The position numbers and the translations under genes were made by a program. Positions 26,535 through 36,614 of a DNA stretch of 64,000 nucleotides are shown in pieces. The DNA comes from Arcobacter aquimarinus (GTDB taxonomy: Bacteria; Campylobacterota; Campylobacteria; Campylobacterales; Arcobacteraceae), in the NCBI RefSeq assembly GCF_013177635.1, contig NZ_CP030944.1:1-64000 (forward strand), read 5' to 3'. The notes under the pieces are model-generated. The model was not told the DNA's origin. It saw only the letters and a list, made by a program, of their open reading frames with translations, and ran no database searches. How positions within the stretch are numbered: position 1 is the stretch's first letter; each line of letters begins with the position of its first letter.

Positions 26535-27967
26535 TATGATAATCTTTCTTTTAATAAATCATTGATTTTATTCGGGTTTGCACTCCCTTTACTAGCTTTC
26601 ATAGCTTGTCCAACGAAGAATCCAAACATTTTTTCTTTACCAGCTTTATATTCAGCTACTTTATCTTGATTTGCATTTAAAATTTCATCAATAATTGCTA
26701 ATAAAGCTCCATCATCACTAACTTGTTTAAGTCCAAGTTTTTCAATAACAGAATCAACATCAGTCTCATTTTCCATTAAATAATCTAAAACTTCTTTAGC
26801 TGCTTTTCCTGAGATTGTATTGTCTTCAATTCTTTTTACAAGAGTTGCTAATGTTTTAGATTTTACAGGTGAATCTTCAATAGTTACACCCTCTTTTAAT
26901 CTTCCTTGTAATTCAACAGTTAGCCAAGTAGTAGCATTTTTAGCACTAATTCCTTCGTTCATCATTTCATCAAAGAAATTAGCCATTTCAAGTGAAGATG
27001 TTATAACAGAAGCATCGTACTCTTTTAATCCATACTCTTTTACGAATCTCTCTTTTTTCTCATCAGGAAGTTCAGGAATTTTTGAATACTCAGCAATCAT
27101 TTCATCTGTAATGATTAAAGGTAAAAGGTCTGGATCTGGAAAATATCTATAATCAGCAGCATCCTCTTTTCCTCTCATACTTCTTGTTTCACCAGTTGAT
27201 GGGTCAAAAAGTCTAGTTTCTTGTACAATTTCAGTTGAGTGAACTCCATCTTCCCAAGCTTCAATATGTCTATTTACTTCATAATGAATTGCTTTTTCAA
27301 TAAATCTAAAAGAGTTCATGTTTTTGATTTCACATCTTGTATATAGATTTGTATCACCTTTTGGTCTAATTGAAACATTTACGTCACATCTAAAGCTACC
27401 CTCTTGCATATTAGCATCACTAATTCCAAGATATCTTACAATTGAGTGAAGTTTTTTTAGATATAAAACAGCTTCTTCAGCACTTCTCATATCAGGTTCA
27501 CTAACAATTTCAAGTAGTGGTGTTCCTGCTCTATTTAAATCCACATGTGAAGCATTTCCAGCATGGATATTTTTTCCAGCATCATTTTCTAAGTGTGCTC
27601 TTGTTACACCAATAGTTTTTTGTCTTCCATCTGGAAAATCAATAACTAATTCTCCAAGACCAACAACTGGAATTTCAAATTGAGAAATTTGATATCCACT
27701 TGGTAAATCTGGATAGAAGTAATTTTTTCTATTAAAAACAGATTTTTTGTTTATTTTTGCTTTTAGTGCTGTTCCTAGCATAATTGCTTTATGAACAGCT
27801 TCTTTATTTAAAACTGGTAACGCTCCTGGTAATCCTAAACAAGTTGGACATACATTTGTATTTGGTTCTTCTCCAAAGCTTGTAGCACAAGAACAAAATA
27901 GTTTACTATTTGTGTTTAACTGTGCGTGAACTTCTAATCCGATAATTACTTCAAACATACTTGACAT
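26534..27967 (-). CDS. gatB: Asp-tRNA(Asn)/Glu-tRNA(Gln) amidotransferase subunit B
   Basis: GatB is the kinase-like subunit that phosphorylates Glu-tRNA(Gln) and passes it to ammonia delivered by GatA. The 477-residue protein begins with [21 protein letters not shown] and contains the family motifs [32 protein letters not shown] and [10 protein letters not shown], and a C-terminal YqeY-like domain ending in [14 protein letters not shown]. Having gatB goes with a non-discriminating GluRS, consistent with gltX elsewhere in the window. gatA and gatC are not here. Confidence 0.97.
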   Translation of the reverse strand: MSSMFEVIIGLEVHAQLNTNSKLFCSCATSFGEEPNTNVCPTCLGLPGALPVLNKEAVHKAIMLGTALKAKINKKSVFNRKNYFYPDLPSGYQISQFEIPVVGLGELVIDFPDGRQKTIGVTRAHLENDAGKNIHAGNASHVDLNRAGTPLLEIVSEPDMRSAEEAVLYLKKLHSIVRYLGISDANMQEGSFRCDVNVSIRPKGDTNLYTRCEIKNMNSFRFIEKAIHYEVNRHIEAWEDGVHSTEIVQETRLFDPSTGETRSMRGKEDAADYRYFPDPDLLPLIITDEMIAEYSKIPELPDEKKERFVKEYGLKEYDASVITSSLEMANFFDEMMNEGISAKNATTWLTVELQGRLKEGVTIEDSPVKSKTLATLVKRIEDNTISGKAAKEVLDYLMENETDVDSVIEKLGLKQVSDDGALLAIIDEILNANQDKVAEYKAGKEKMFGFFVGQAMKASKGSANPNKINDLLKERLS

Positions 27968-27976
27968 CTATTTCCT

Positions 27977-28807
27977 TTATCTAACTATTTTTATATCTGC
28001 TGTTAATTTTTGTTTTTCAAAATATTCTTTAAGATATTTTTTTTCTCTTTCCATCATAATATCATTAAAAATTTTCCCTTTTACACTTTCATAAGAAAGA
28101 GCAGTTAAGCCATTTTTATTTTTTATAAAAAGAGTCATAAACTGCTTATTTGCTGTAAAAATAGGTGTAAATGTATTTATTTTTGTTTCATTTAATAAAT
28201 ATTGCATTTGAGCTTGTAAATTTTTTGTTTCTAATGTTATTGGAGTTTTTTGAACTTCAGAAGAAACGCTTAAAGGATTTTTAACAACTTGCATTAAAGC
28301 TGCTTTATTTTTTGATGAATATTGTACAACCTCATAACTTTTTGCTGTAGAAAAGCTATTTATATTTTTTTCATAATAAAGTTGCATATCTTCTTCAGTT
28401 GCTATTGCTAATTGACCTTTAACTAATTTTTGAATTAATTTTTGTCTAAGAACAGCCTCTTTTGCCTCATTTTCAAAAATAGAGTAATCAGGATATTTTT
28501 GTTTTACTACTGATTTAAAAGTGTAAATATCCATACCATTTGAAGCAGCAAGTTTTTCAATATACTCATTGATATCAAAAATATCAGCTGTAATATTGTT
28601 TTCTGCAATTACTTGGTCGTAAAGAGTTTTGTCAATCAAATAACTCACCGCTTCATTTTTAGTTATTTTATTAACAGACATTGTTCTATCGATATCATAA
28701 ATAGTAATTGGCTCATCATTTACTGTTATAGCAATACCATTTACTGTTGATGCATAAGCAAGACTTGAACCTATTATTAGTGATAAAAAAAATTTATACA
28801 TAATCAT
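27977..28807 (-). CDS. Periplasmic SurA-like chaperone / peptidyl-prolyl isomerase-family protein
   Basis: The 276-residue precursor has a signal peptide (about residues 1-19, ending SLAYA) followed by the SurA N-terminal helix bundle (NGIAITVNDEPITIYDID and the YLIDKTLYDQVI segment). The parvulin (PpiC) domain is poorly conserved toward the C-terminus, so catalysis is uncertain. Such proteins escort outer-membrane proteins through the periplasm and resemble Campylobacter PEB4-type factors. Co-oriented with gatB (9 bp gap). Confidence 0.75.
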   Translation of the reverse strand: MIMYKFFLSLIIGSSLAYASTVNGIAITVNDEPITIYDIDRTMSVNKITKNEAVSYLIDKTLYDQVIAENNITADIFDINEYIEKLAASNGMDIYTFKSVVKQKYPDYSIFENEAKEAVLRQKLIQKLVKGQLAIATEEDMQLYYEKNINSFSTAKSYEVVQYSSKNKAALMQVVKNPLSVSSEVQKTPITLETKNLQAQMQYLLNETKINTFTPIFTANKQFMTLFIKNKNGLTALSYESVKGKIFNDIMMEREKKYLKEYFEKQKLTADIKIVR

Positions 28808-28873
28808 TTCCTTCTTTCATAAAGCAAATATTTTACCAAAAAAATGGTAAATATCTGTTTTATAGAAAAAAGA

Positions 28874-31714
28874 TTATAGATTTTTAGCTTTTGTAACTTG
28901 ATTTACAAGATAGAAAATAGAGTTATAATCAAGTCCTGATTCATCACTTAATCCAATTTCACAAGTTTTACTTGTTGAAAATGCCATTTTAGCACCAGCT
29001 GTTTGCTCTTTTAAATATCTTAGCGCTGATTTGTTTAATTCAGGGAAATTAAATCCTCTATCACCTGCAAATCCACAGCATTTTACATCTGATGGAATAA
29101 TTACAGTTGTTGAACATAAATTTGCTAATTTTTTAAATTTATCTTCAAGACCCATTTTTCTTGAACTACAAGTTGTATGGATTGTAATTGGCTCATTTAT
29201 AGCTGTAAACTCTAAATCTTTTGTTAAGAATTCTAAAGCAAACTCTATTGGTTCATAAATATTTAATTTATGTGAAAAACTTTCCATCATCTTTTTTGTA
29301 CAAGGACTTGTATCACATAAAATTGGATATTCCCCAAATTCACTTGCATATAATAAAGCATCTTCTAATTGTGATGATTTTGTATTTGATGCTTCAATAA
29401 AACCTTTAGAAGAAAAAGGCATTCCACAGCAAAGATTTGATAAATCTTTTGGAAAAATTATTTGGTAACCAGCTTTTTGTAAAATCTCAATTGTTACATC
29501 AAATAATTGTTTTTCCTCTTTTGAAATATCATTTAATCCCATGCTTCTTGTGATACATGAAGGAAAATATACAACTTTTTTATCTCTTATTTTTTGTTCA
29601 AAATGAAGATTTATATTTGTTCCTTTTGGCATAGTAATAGACCATTTAGGAAGAGATTTTCTACTTAAATCCCTCATAGTTTTAGTAAAAGTTTCCATAC
29701 TAGCAGTTCCTAAAACTTTATGTATAAAGTTTGCACTATGAAGACCAAATCTAACACCTTTTAATGTTGTACTAAAATTATTTGCTACAAAATTTGCAAT
29801 TGATTTTGCTGCTGGAGTTAGTTGTTCAGCTCTTAAATGTTTTGTCAAACTTCCTGTGTCAATTTTAACAGGACAAGCATTTGAGCATAAACTACAGGTT
29901 GCACAAGTTTCTATTCCATCATATTGATAAAGTTTTTTGTACTCATTTGCCTCTTTTTCATTTCCTAAATGCTCAAGTCTTGAAATCTCTCTATTTATTA
30001 CAATTCTTTGTCTTGGAGTTAAAGTCAATTCATTTGAAGGACAAGTTGGTTCACAAAATCCACACTCAATACATTTATCAACTATTTCATTAGTTGCTGG
30101 AAGTGTTTTTAGATTTTTAAGGTGTGCTTCTTTATCATCATTTATTATAACACCAGGATTTAATAAACCTTTTGGGTCAAATAAAGATTTGATTTTTTTC
30201 ATCATAATATAAGCATCTAATCCCCACTCTACTTCGACAAAAGCAGCCATATTTCGTCCAGTTCCATGTTCTGCTTTTAGGCTTCCTTGATACTTTAAAG
30301 CAACTGAATTAACAACTTCATTCATCAAGTCATCGTATCTTTTTATCTCTTTTGCATCTGAAAAATCTTGAGTAAATACAAAGTGGAAATTTCCTTCTAA
30401 AGCATGACCAAAAATCAAAGCTTCACTATAATCATATTTTCTAAATAATTCTTGAAGTTCAAGTGTAGCTTCAGCCAAACACTCAATAGGATAAGCAACA
30501 TCTTCGATAATAACAGTTGTACCTGTAACTCTTACCGCTCCAACAGCTGGGAATAAGCCCTTTCTTATTTTCCAATAAAGAGTATATTCTTCTTCATCTT
30601 TTGTAAAATAAATCTTTCTTTTTACTTCAAATTCTTTTAGTAATTCTTCAATTTGTTTAATTTGAATATCTAGTTTTTCATCATTTAAAGCTCTTGTTTC
30701 TATTAAAAGTGCAGTAACCTCATCATCAAAATCTTTTATAAATTTTGGCATAACGGGGTCATTTTCTATACTTTTTAAAGCAGCTCTGTCCATAAGTTCA
30801 ACCGCATCAACTACAATTTGATTTGAATCTCGTGCTAGTTTTAGTTTGGTTACTGCATTGCAAGCTTCTTTCATATCTTTAAAATAGATTAAAGCACTTG
30901 CTTTATCTTTTAAATCTTCAACTGTATAGTAAGTAATCTCTTCTATAAATGCTAAAGTTCCTTCACTTCCTATGATTAAGTGTTGAAGTATTTCAAACTC
31001 ATCTTCAAAATCAATCAGTGCATTTATTGAGTAACCACATGTATTTTTGATTTTAAATTTTTTCTCTATTTTTGCTCTTAGCTCTTCATTTGATTTTGTT
31101 TCACGTGAAAACTCTTTTAATTGTTCTAAAAATTCTTTATGACTTTTTTTAAAAGCATCTTTACTTTCATTACAGGCTGTATCAAGTTTTGTTCCATCTG
31201 CAAAGATTAGCTTCATTGATTTAAGAGTTTTATATGAGTTCTGTGAAATTCCACAGCACATTCCTGAGGCATTATTTGCTGCAATTCCTCCAATCATAGC
31301 TGCATTTATACTAGCTGGATCTGGTCCTATTTTTTTTGCATAACGTGCAAGTAAACCATTTGCTTGTGCACCTGTAAGTGCTGGTTGAAGGGAAATGAAA
31401 CTTGCATCAGGAGCAATTTTAAAGTTTGAGAAATTTCTTGAAGTTATAATCAAAATAGAATCACTAATCGCTTGACCAGAAAGTGAAGTTCCTGCTGCTC
31501 TAAAAGTTATACTTAAATTCATAGAGTTTGATAATTCTATAATATCTTGAACTTCTTTTACATTATCTGCTTTGATTACTATTTTTGGGATTAACCTATA
31601 AAAAGAGGCATCAGTTCCATATGCTAAAGTATGAAGTTTATCTGTGAATATTTTATCTTTTGAAATTTTAGTTGAAATTTCATCGTAAAATTTTTGGTAT
31701 CTGCTTTCTAACAT
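28874..31714 (-). CDS. dld: FAD- and Fe-S-containing D-lactate dehydrogenase (GlcD-GlpC fusion type)
   Basis: This 946-residue flavoprotein fuses a GlcD-like half (FAD_binding_4 near residues 35-230 with FRAAGTSLSGQAIS, then FAD-oxidase C-terminal region to about 540) with a GlpC-like half. Two ferredoxin motifs are CIECGFCEPTCP (near 553) and CATCSLCSNACP (near 603), followed by two CCG motifs (CCGMPFSS and CCGFAGDRGF). This architecture is the membrane-associated, quinone-linked D-lactate dehydrogenase of Campylobacter jejuni (Cj1585). The response regulator and kinase genes lie directly upstream on the same strand. Confidence 0.88.
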   Translation of the reverse strand: MLESRYQKFYDEISTKISKDKIFTDKLHTLAYGTDASFYRLIPKIVIKADNVKEVQDIIELSNSMNLSITFRAAGTSLSGQAISDSILIITSRNFSNFKIAPDASFISLQPALTGAQANGLLARYAKKIGPDPASINAAMIGGIAANNASGMCCGISQNSYKTLKSMKLIFADGTKLDTACNESKDAFKKSHKEFLEQLKEFSRETKSNEELRAKIEKKFKIKNTCGYSINALIDFEDEFEILQHLIIGSEGTLAFIEEITYYTVEDLKDKASALIYFKDMKEACNAVTKLKLARDSNQIVVDAVELMDRAALKSIENDPVMPKFIKDFDDEVTALLIETRALNDEKLDIQIKQIEELLKEFEVKRKIYFTKDEEEYTLYWKIRKGLFPAVGAVRVTGTTVIIEDVAYPIECLAEATLELQELFRKYDYSEALIFGHALEGNFHFVFTQDFSDAKEIKRYDDLMNEVVNSVALKYQGSLKAEHGTGRNMAAFVEVEWGLDAYIMMKKIKSLFDPKGLLNPGVIINDDKEAHLKNLKTLPATNEIVDKCIECGFCEPTCPSNELTLTPRQRIVINREISRLEHLGNEKEANEYKKLYQYDGIETCATCSLCSNACPVKIDTGSLTKHLRAEQLTPAAKSIANFVANNFSTTLKGVRFGLHSANFIHKVLGTASMETFTKTMRDLSRKSLPKWSITMPKGTNINLHFEQKIRDKKVVYFPSCITRSMGLNDISKEEKQLFDVTIEILQKAGYQIIFPKDLSNLCCGMPFSSKGFIEASNTKSSQLEDALLYASEFGEYPILCDTSPCTKKMMESFSHKLNIYEPIEFALEFLTKDLEFTAINEPITIHTTCSSRKMGLEDKFKKLANLCSTTVIIPSDVKCCGFAGDRGFNFPELNKSALRYLKEQTAGAKMAFSTSKTCEIGLSDESGLDYNSIFYLVNQVTKAKNL

Positions 31715-31787
31715 TTATTTATCCTTTTTTAAATTTTAACTTTTGAAAATGAAAATAATATGATATTAACTGATTTTTTATTTATGA

Positions 31788-32432
31788 TTAATCTGTTTTA
31801 AATATATATCCAGTATCCACAACTGTTTGAATATAATCTTTATTTAAAATTTTTCTAACTCTTCTAATTAGACTTCTTATAGATTCTAAAGAGGCAAAAT
31901 TACCTTCCCAAACATAATTTTCTATACTTTCGTATGAAATGAGCTGATTTTTTTTTGTTAAAAATAGATTTAATAAAAGTTTCTCTTTTTTTGTTAGCCT
32001 ATTTTCTTCATCATTTATACTTACTAAAGAGGATTTAAAATCAAAATATGAGTTTTCATCAAAAAAGATTTTATCATTTTGGATATTACATAATTTTTCT
32101 ATTTTTATTTCTAGTTCATCTATAAAAAAAGGCTTTTTCAAAAAATCATTACAGCCAAAATCATAAGCTTGTTTTATAACATCAAGTTCAACACTAGCAC
32201 TGATTATAATTACAGGTAAAGAGTTATAATATTCTCTAATTTTTTTTAATATTTTTATTCCATCAATATTTGGAACATTTATATCCAAAATAAAACAAGA
32301 AAAACCTTCGGTTACCATCTCATAAGCATCTTTTCCATCTATAAAAGATAAAACATTGTAACCTTTAAGATTTAATCTTTTTGTAATTGCTTCATTTAAT
32401 TTTTTGTTATCTTCTAAAAGTAAAATTTTCAT
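31788..32432 (-). CDS. OmpR/PhoB-family response regulator
   Basis: The 214-residue protein has a receiver domain with phospho-acceptor Asp50 (FILDINVPNIDG), acidic Glu7-Asp8 and Lys near 100 (FLKKPF), plus a winged-helix DNA-binding domain (about 120-214) ending RSLIRRVRKILNKDYIQTVVDTGYIF. It starts 1 bp after the sensor kinase gene on the same strand, so the two are a cognate pair. Its neighbours suggest control of lactate use, which is inference. Confidence 0.9.
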   Translation of the reverse strand: MKILLLEDNKKLNEAITKRLNLKGYNVLSFIDGKDAYEMVTEGFSCFILDINVPNIDGIKILKKIREYYNSLPVIIISASVELDVIKQAYDFGCNDFLKKPFFIDELEIKIEKLCNIQNDKIFFDENSYFDFKSSLVSINDEENRLTKKEKLLLNLFLTKKNQLISYESIENYVWEGNFASLESIRSLIRRVRKILNKDYIQTVVDTGYIFKTD

Positions 32433-32433
32433 T

Positions 32434-34629
32434 TTAAACCTTTTTATGAGGAAGTTTTATAGTAAATATTACGCGATTTTCATCATTTTTAGCGCTTATT
32501 GTTCCTCTCATTTTATCTTCAATTATAACTTTTGCCATATAAAGACCAATTCCCGTTCCACTCTCTTTTGTAGTGAAATATGGTTCAAAAATCGAATTTA
32601 TAATTTTTTCATCAATTTTCCCACCATCATCAACAATTTCTATTGTATTAAAATTTTGACATCTTTTTATATTTATATCAATTTTATATTTTTTATTATC
32701 TTCATTTTTATTTTCAACGATTTTATTTTTTGCATTATTTATAAGATTTAATAAAACTTGTTTAAATTCATTTTCATAACCATAAATTAGTAGTTCTTCA
32801 TTTTTATTTTCGTAATTAAAATTCATGATAATATTTGAATAAAAAATCTGTTTTCCAATAATTTCATTTATTTCATTTAAGGCTTTTGAGATAGAAAAAA
32901 GTTTTTTCTTAGTTGATGGTTTTAAAAAGTTTCTAAAATCACTTAGAGTTTTTGACATATATTTTATTTGAACCATAGAATCATTTACAAAATCTTTTAC
33001 ATTTACCTCTTTTAGTTCATTTAATAAATAAGAAGTTTGTATATCTTGAACAAGTGCTGATAATTCAACTAAAGGTTCATTCCATTGATGAGCAATAGCT
33101 GCAATCATATCTCCCATTTCAGCTAGTTTGCTTTGTTGGATTAAAAATTGTTTTTGTTGAATTCTTTCTGTTATATCATCCATAATACAAACAATTCCAC
33201 CAACTGTTCCATCAATATTTTTATAAACAGCTTTGTTTAAAATAATATGTTTCATCTCATTTGATTGGGTATAAAATGTAAATTCTGAAGTGCTTGTAGA
33301 AAAGGTTTTTAATAATTCTTTATCTATTAATGTATTGGTAGTTGCCACTTTTAATGGAAAAAAATCAAATGCAGTTTTTCCAATAATCTCATTTTTAGAG
33401 CAATTAACTAAGTTCTCAAAACTTGTATTACAGCCTAAAAACTTTCCATCTATATTCTTATAATATATTGGATTTGGAATAGTATTTATTAGAACCTTAT
33501 CAAATTCTATTCTATTTGAAAGGGCAAGTTCTAATTTTTCTCTTCTTTGAATATTTGCTTTTAAAATTACAACAATAATTGTTAAAATTGAAATGATTAG
33601 AAGAGTAATTATAAAAAATTTTGTATGTTCTTTATAGATTGAACTTGGTTCATTTATGATTATTGGATTATTCACATAATCTGAAATATCTATATTAAAT
33701 CTTTTTAATTCATTGTAATCAAATATATATAAATTTGGTGATTTTTCAAGTGCAGGAATATCTTTTATATTTTTACCATTTAGAACTTCTATTGCCATTT
33801 TTGATACAGCTTCGCCTTGAGCAATAGCTGAAGTTAAAAGTCCTCCCACAATTCCATCATTTAAATAAAAATCCCAAAGTCCATAAATAGGTACACTACT
33901 TACTTCTTTTACTTGTTTAAAACTTTGTTTGTATGTAAAATATTTTCCTGTTGTATCTTTAAATAATAAAACAAAAAGTATTACACTATTTTGTTTATCT
34001 AAGTTTGAAACTTTAGTTTTTAAGTTTGAAAATTCTAAATTATCTGTATATTCTATATTGAATTTTTCTTCATATCTTTTTATTATTGGGTCTAAATCTC
34101 TTTTTATTGCATAACCAGTTGAAGAGGTGTCATTTATTATTAAAAGATTTTTTAAATTAGGATGTAGTTTAGAAATAAGTTCAAAGTTTTTCTCTAAATC
34201 TACTTCTTCAGCAACTCCTGTCATATAATCTTTCATTCCATTTTTTTCTAATAAGGCTTTATCAAAATTATTTATTCCACAAAATAAAACAGGTATATCT
34301 TTAAATAAAGTTTTATGATAAGTGAACATAAAATCAAATGCATTATTATCACTTACAATTATTAAATCAAATTTTCTATCAAAAAATTGTTGTTCATATA
34401 GTTTTGCTAAATTTTTTATATAGTTATTATCATCTATTCTTTTTGTATCCATATAAACAGTAGTTAATTCTATGTCTTTATATTTTGCAAAATTTTTTTC
34501 AATAGTTTTTGAAATATCATCACTCCAACTATAACCTTTATGATAAGAGTGAATTAACAATACCTCTTTTGGTTCATTTGCAAATAAGAAGTTGTGAAAA
34601 AGTATGCTAAATAGTAAAAAATATTTCAT
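32434..34629 (-). CDS. Sensor histidine kinase with periplasmic ABC-substrate-binding domain and PAS domain
   Basis: This 731-residue kinase has a signal peptide (about 1-17), a periplasmic region of the ABC_sub_bind type (about 20-315, with LLIHSYHKGYSWS and PVLFCGINNF), a membrane segment (about 340-360), a PAS domain (about 378-490), a HisKA-like helix with phospho-His near 514 in AIAHQWNEPL, and an ATPase domain with N box NLINNAKNKI, DDGGKI and GTGIGLYM. Sensors fused to periplasmic binding domains read small organic ligands. It sits between lutC and the D-lactate dehydrogenase, so lactate or a related acid is a reasonable but unproven ligand. Confidence 0.9.
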   Translation of the reverse strand: MKYFLLFSILFHNFLFANEPKEVLLIHSYHKGYSWSDDISKTIEKNFAKYKDIELTTVYMDTKRIDDNNYIKNLAKLYEQQFFDRKFDLIIVSDNNAFDFMFTYHKTLFKDIPVLFCGINNFDKALLEKNGMKDYMTGVAEEVDLEKNFELISKLHPNLKNLLIINDTSSTGYAIKRDLDPIIKRYEEKFNIEYTDNLEFSNLKTKVSNLDKQNSVILFVLLFKDTTGKYFTYKQSFKQVKEVSSVPIYGLWDFYLNDGIVGGLLTSAIAQGEAVSKMAIEVLNGKNIKDIPALEKSPNLYIFDYNELKRFNIDISDYVNNPIIINEPSSIYKEHTKFFIITLLIISILTIIVVILKANIQRREKLELALSNRIEFDKVLINTIPNPIYYKNIDGKFLGCNTSFENLVNCSKNEIIGKTAFDFFPLKVATTNTLIDKELLKTFSTSTSEFTFYTQSNEMKHIILNKAVYKNIDGTVGGIVCIMDDITERIQQKQFLIQQSKLAEMGDMIAAIAHQWNEPLVELSALVQDIQTSYLLNELKEVNVKDFVNDSMVQIKYMSKTLSDFRNFLKPSTKKKLFSISKALNEINEIIGKQIFYSNIIMNFNYENKNEELLIYGYENEFKQVLLNLINNAKNKIVENKNEDNKKYKIDINIKRCQNFNTIEIVDDGGKIDEKIINSIFEPYFTTKESGTGIGLYMAKVIIEDKMRGTISAKNDENRVIFTIKLPHKKV

Positions 34630-34654
34630 TATTATCCCCTATTTAGCAATTATA

Positions 34655-35242
34655 TCAAGATTTTAGAAAAATCACATATCCTGATTTTGGACCATGAGCT
34701 CCAATTACAAGTGATTGTTCAATATCTGCTGTTTTTGAAGGACCTGAAATAAAAACTCCATATCCACTATCTTCAAAAGAGATTCTTTTATAAGCTTCAT
34801 GCATATTATCTAAAATCTCTTTTTCATCAATTACAATCACAATATTTTGAGCAATAAAATATAAAGCTCTATGTCTGTTACTTTCATTTTTCATCCAGAT
34901 AGCACCATTTTCAGCAACTGCAAAATTACCTTTTACTATTGCTAAATCAATATCTTTTAAATCATGGGCATCATCAATACTATTTGAATCAAAGTTTCCT
35001 AAACTACAAGCTTCGACATTACAGACAATTTGCTTTTCATCAGGATATAACTCTTTTATAGTTTTGTCTAAATCTTCTTTGTTAATAACTAAAGCTTTCC
35101 CACCAACACTCTCAATCATAGTTGAAAAAGTTTGAAATTTATCTTCAAATTTAATTCCAAAATTTTCATAACTTGGAAGTTTTACATCTTTTACAATATT
35201 GTTTTTTCTTATAGAGTCTAAAATTTTTTCTTTACTAGTCAT
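34655..35242 (-). CDS. lutC: L-lactate utilisation protein C (LUD domain)
   Basis: LutC, with LutA and LutB, forms the iron-sulfur L-lactate oxidase complex (Bacillus LutABC, Campylobacter Cj0073-0075) that converts L-lactate to pyruvate and feeds electrons to the quinone pool. The 195-residue LUD-domain protein has FAVAENGAIWMKNESNR and a GVFISGPSKTADIEQSLVIGAHGPKSGYVIF C-terminal stretch typical of LutC. It overlaps the end of lutB by 8 bp. Confidence 0.92.
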   Translation of the reverse strand: MTSKEKILDSIRKNNIVKDVKLPSYENFGIKFEDKFQTFSTMIESVGGKALVINKEDLDKTIKELYPDEKQIVCNVEACSLGNFDSNSIDDAHDLKDIDLAIVKGNFAVAENGAIWMKNESNRHRALYFIAQNIVIVIDEKEILDNMHEAYKRISFEDSGYGVFISGPSKTADIEQSLVIGAHGPKSGYVIFLKS

Positions 35243-36614
35243 CTAATTCTCCATTTCTAAACATCTCTTTGAAGCTTTTTTTAGGCATTTTTGGTAATTC
35301 TCTTTGTTTTCCCCAAACATTAGATTTGTTATATAAAATCGAATTTGGAAGTTTTGGAACTATAAATCTTGCCATTTTTCCAGCCATTTCAAATATGGTT
35401 GGTTTATTCATTAACCATGTGGTTACCTTCATCGCCATTTTCTTTTTGCTATCTATTAAATTTGCATTTCCTAAATCTTGTCTTAGACTATAAAGTTGTG
35501 AATCTAAATCAATTTTAACTGGACAAACATTTGTACATGAACCACATAGAGTACAAGCAAATGGTAATGAGTTATGCGTATCAGGATGTCTAGCACTTCC
35601 TAAAATAGAACCAATTGGTCCTGGAATTACATACTCATAAGAATGACCACCACTTCTTCTATATACAGGACATGTATTCATGCAAGCTCCACATCTAATA
35701 CAATTTAGAGCTTTTTTATTTTTATGTGATGATAAAAATTGACTTCTTTTATTATCTACAATAATTATATGCATCTCTCCACCTTCAACACTTCCATGGA
35801 AATGTGAAGTATAAGAAGTTATTGGCTGACCCGTTGCACTTCTTGCAAGAAGTCTTGTAAATACAGACAAATCTTCAAGTCTTGGAATAATTTTTTCCAT
35901 TCCCATTGAAGCTATATGAAGTTTAGGAACACTAGCTCCCATATCTGCATTTCCTTCATTTGTACAAACTACAACACCACCTGTATTTGCTATTGCAAAA
36001 TTTACCCCTGTAAGTCCTGCTTGGGCTGTTAAAAAATCTTCTCTTAAAGCACTTCTTGCAGCTCGTGTTAGATAAGTTGGGTCATAATTTCCAAGTTCTG
36101 TACCTAAATGTTCATGAAAAGTATCAGAAACATCAGATTTTTTTAAGTGAATTGCTGGAAGAACTATATGTGAAGGTGGTTCATTTCTTAATTGAACTAT
36201 TCTTTCACCTAAATCTGTATCAATTACTTCAATGCCTTTTGATTCTAAATATGGATTTAAATGACACTCTTCTGTTAACATAGATTTAGATTTTACAAGT
36301 TTTTTTACATTGTGTGAATTTAGTATGTTGTAAACTATTTCATTATGCTCTTTTGCATCCATTGCAAAATGAACTTTTATACCTTTTTTTGTAGCATTTT
36401 CTTCAAATTCTAATAGATATTTATCTAAATTTGCCATTGTATGAGTTTTTATTTGATTAGCAAATTCCCTTAAATTTTCCCATTCAGGGATAGATTTACT
36501 AGCTCTGTCTCTTTTTTCTCTTACAAACCATAAAGCTTGGTCATGCCAATGCATTCTTTCATCATTTGCTACAAATTTTGTTGCATTATCTGAGTGATTG
36601 TGATTTGTACTCAT
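35235..36614 (-). CDS. lutB: L-lactate utilisation iron-sulfur protein B
   Basis: LutB is the large iron-sulfur and LUD-domain subunit of the L-lactate oxidising complex. The 459-residue protein has the LUD region in its first 300 residues and two [4Fe-4S] motifs, CIRCGACMNTCPVYRRSGG (near residue 308) and CTLCGSCTNVCPVKID (near 360). It overlaps lutA by 4 bp (ATGA) and lutC by 8 bp, so the three form one translationally coupled operon. No lactate permease gene lies next to it. Confidence 0.93.
   Translation of the reverse strand: MSTNHNHSDNATKFVANDERMHWHDQALWFVREKRDRASKSIPEWENLREFANQIKTHTMANLDKYLLEFEENATKKGIKVHFAMDAKEHNEIVYNILNSHNVKKLVKSKSMLTEECHLNPYLESKGIEVIDTDLGERIVQLRNEPPSHIVLPAIHLKKSDVSDTFHEHLGTELGNYDPTYLTRAARSALREDFLTAQAGLTGVNFAIANTGGVVVCTNEGNADMGASVPKLHIASMGMEKIIPRLEDLSVFTRLLARSATGQPITSYTSHFHGSVEGGEMHIIIVDNKRSQFLSSHKNKKALNCIRCGACMNTCPVYRRSGGHSYEYVIPGPIGSILGSARHPDTHNSLPFACTLCGSCTNVCPVKIDLDSQLYSLRQDLGNANLIDSKKKMAMKVTTWLMNKPTIFEMAGKMARFIVPKLPNSILYNKSNVWGKQRELPKMPKKSFKEMFRNGELDD

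Noticed and set aside
29881-30212. Plus-strand ORFs antisense to the D-lactate dehydrogenase
   Set aside because: These are overlapping shadows in two frames opposite a strongly conserved Fe-S protein, with no start signals.
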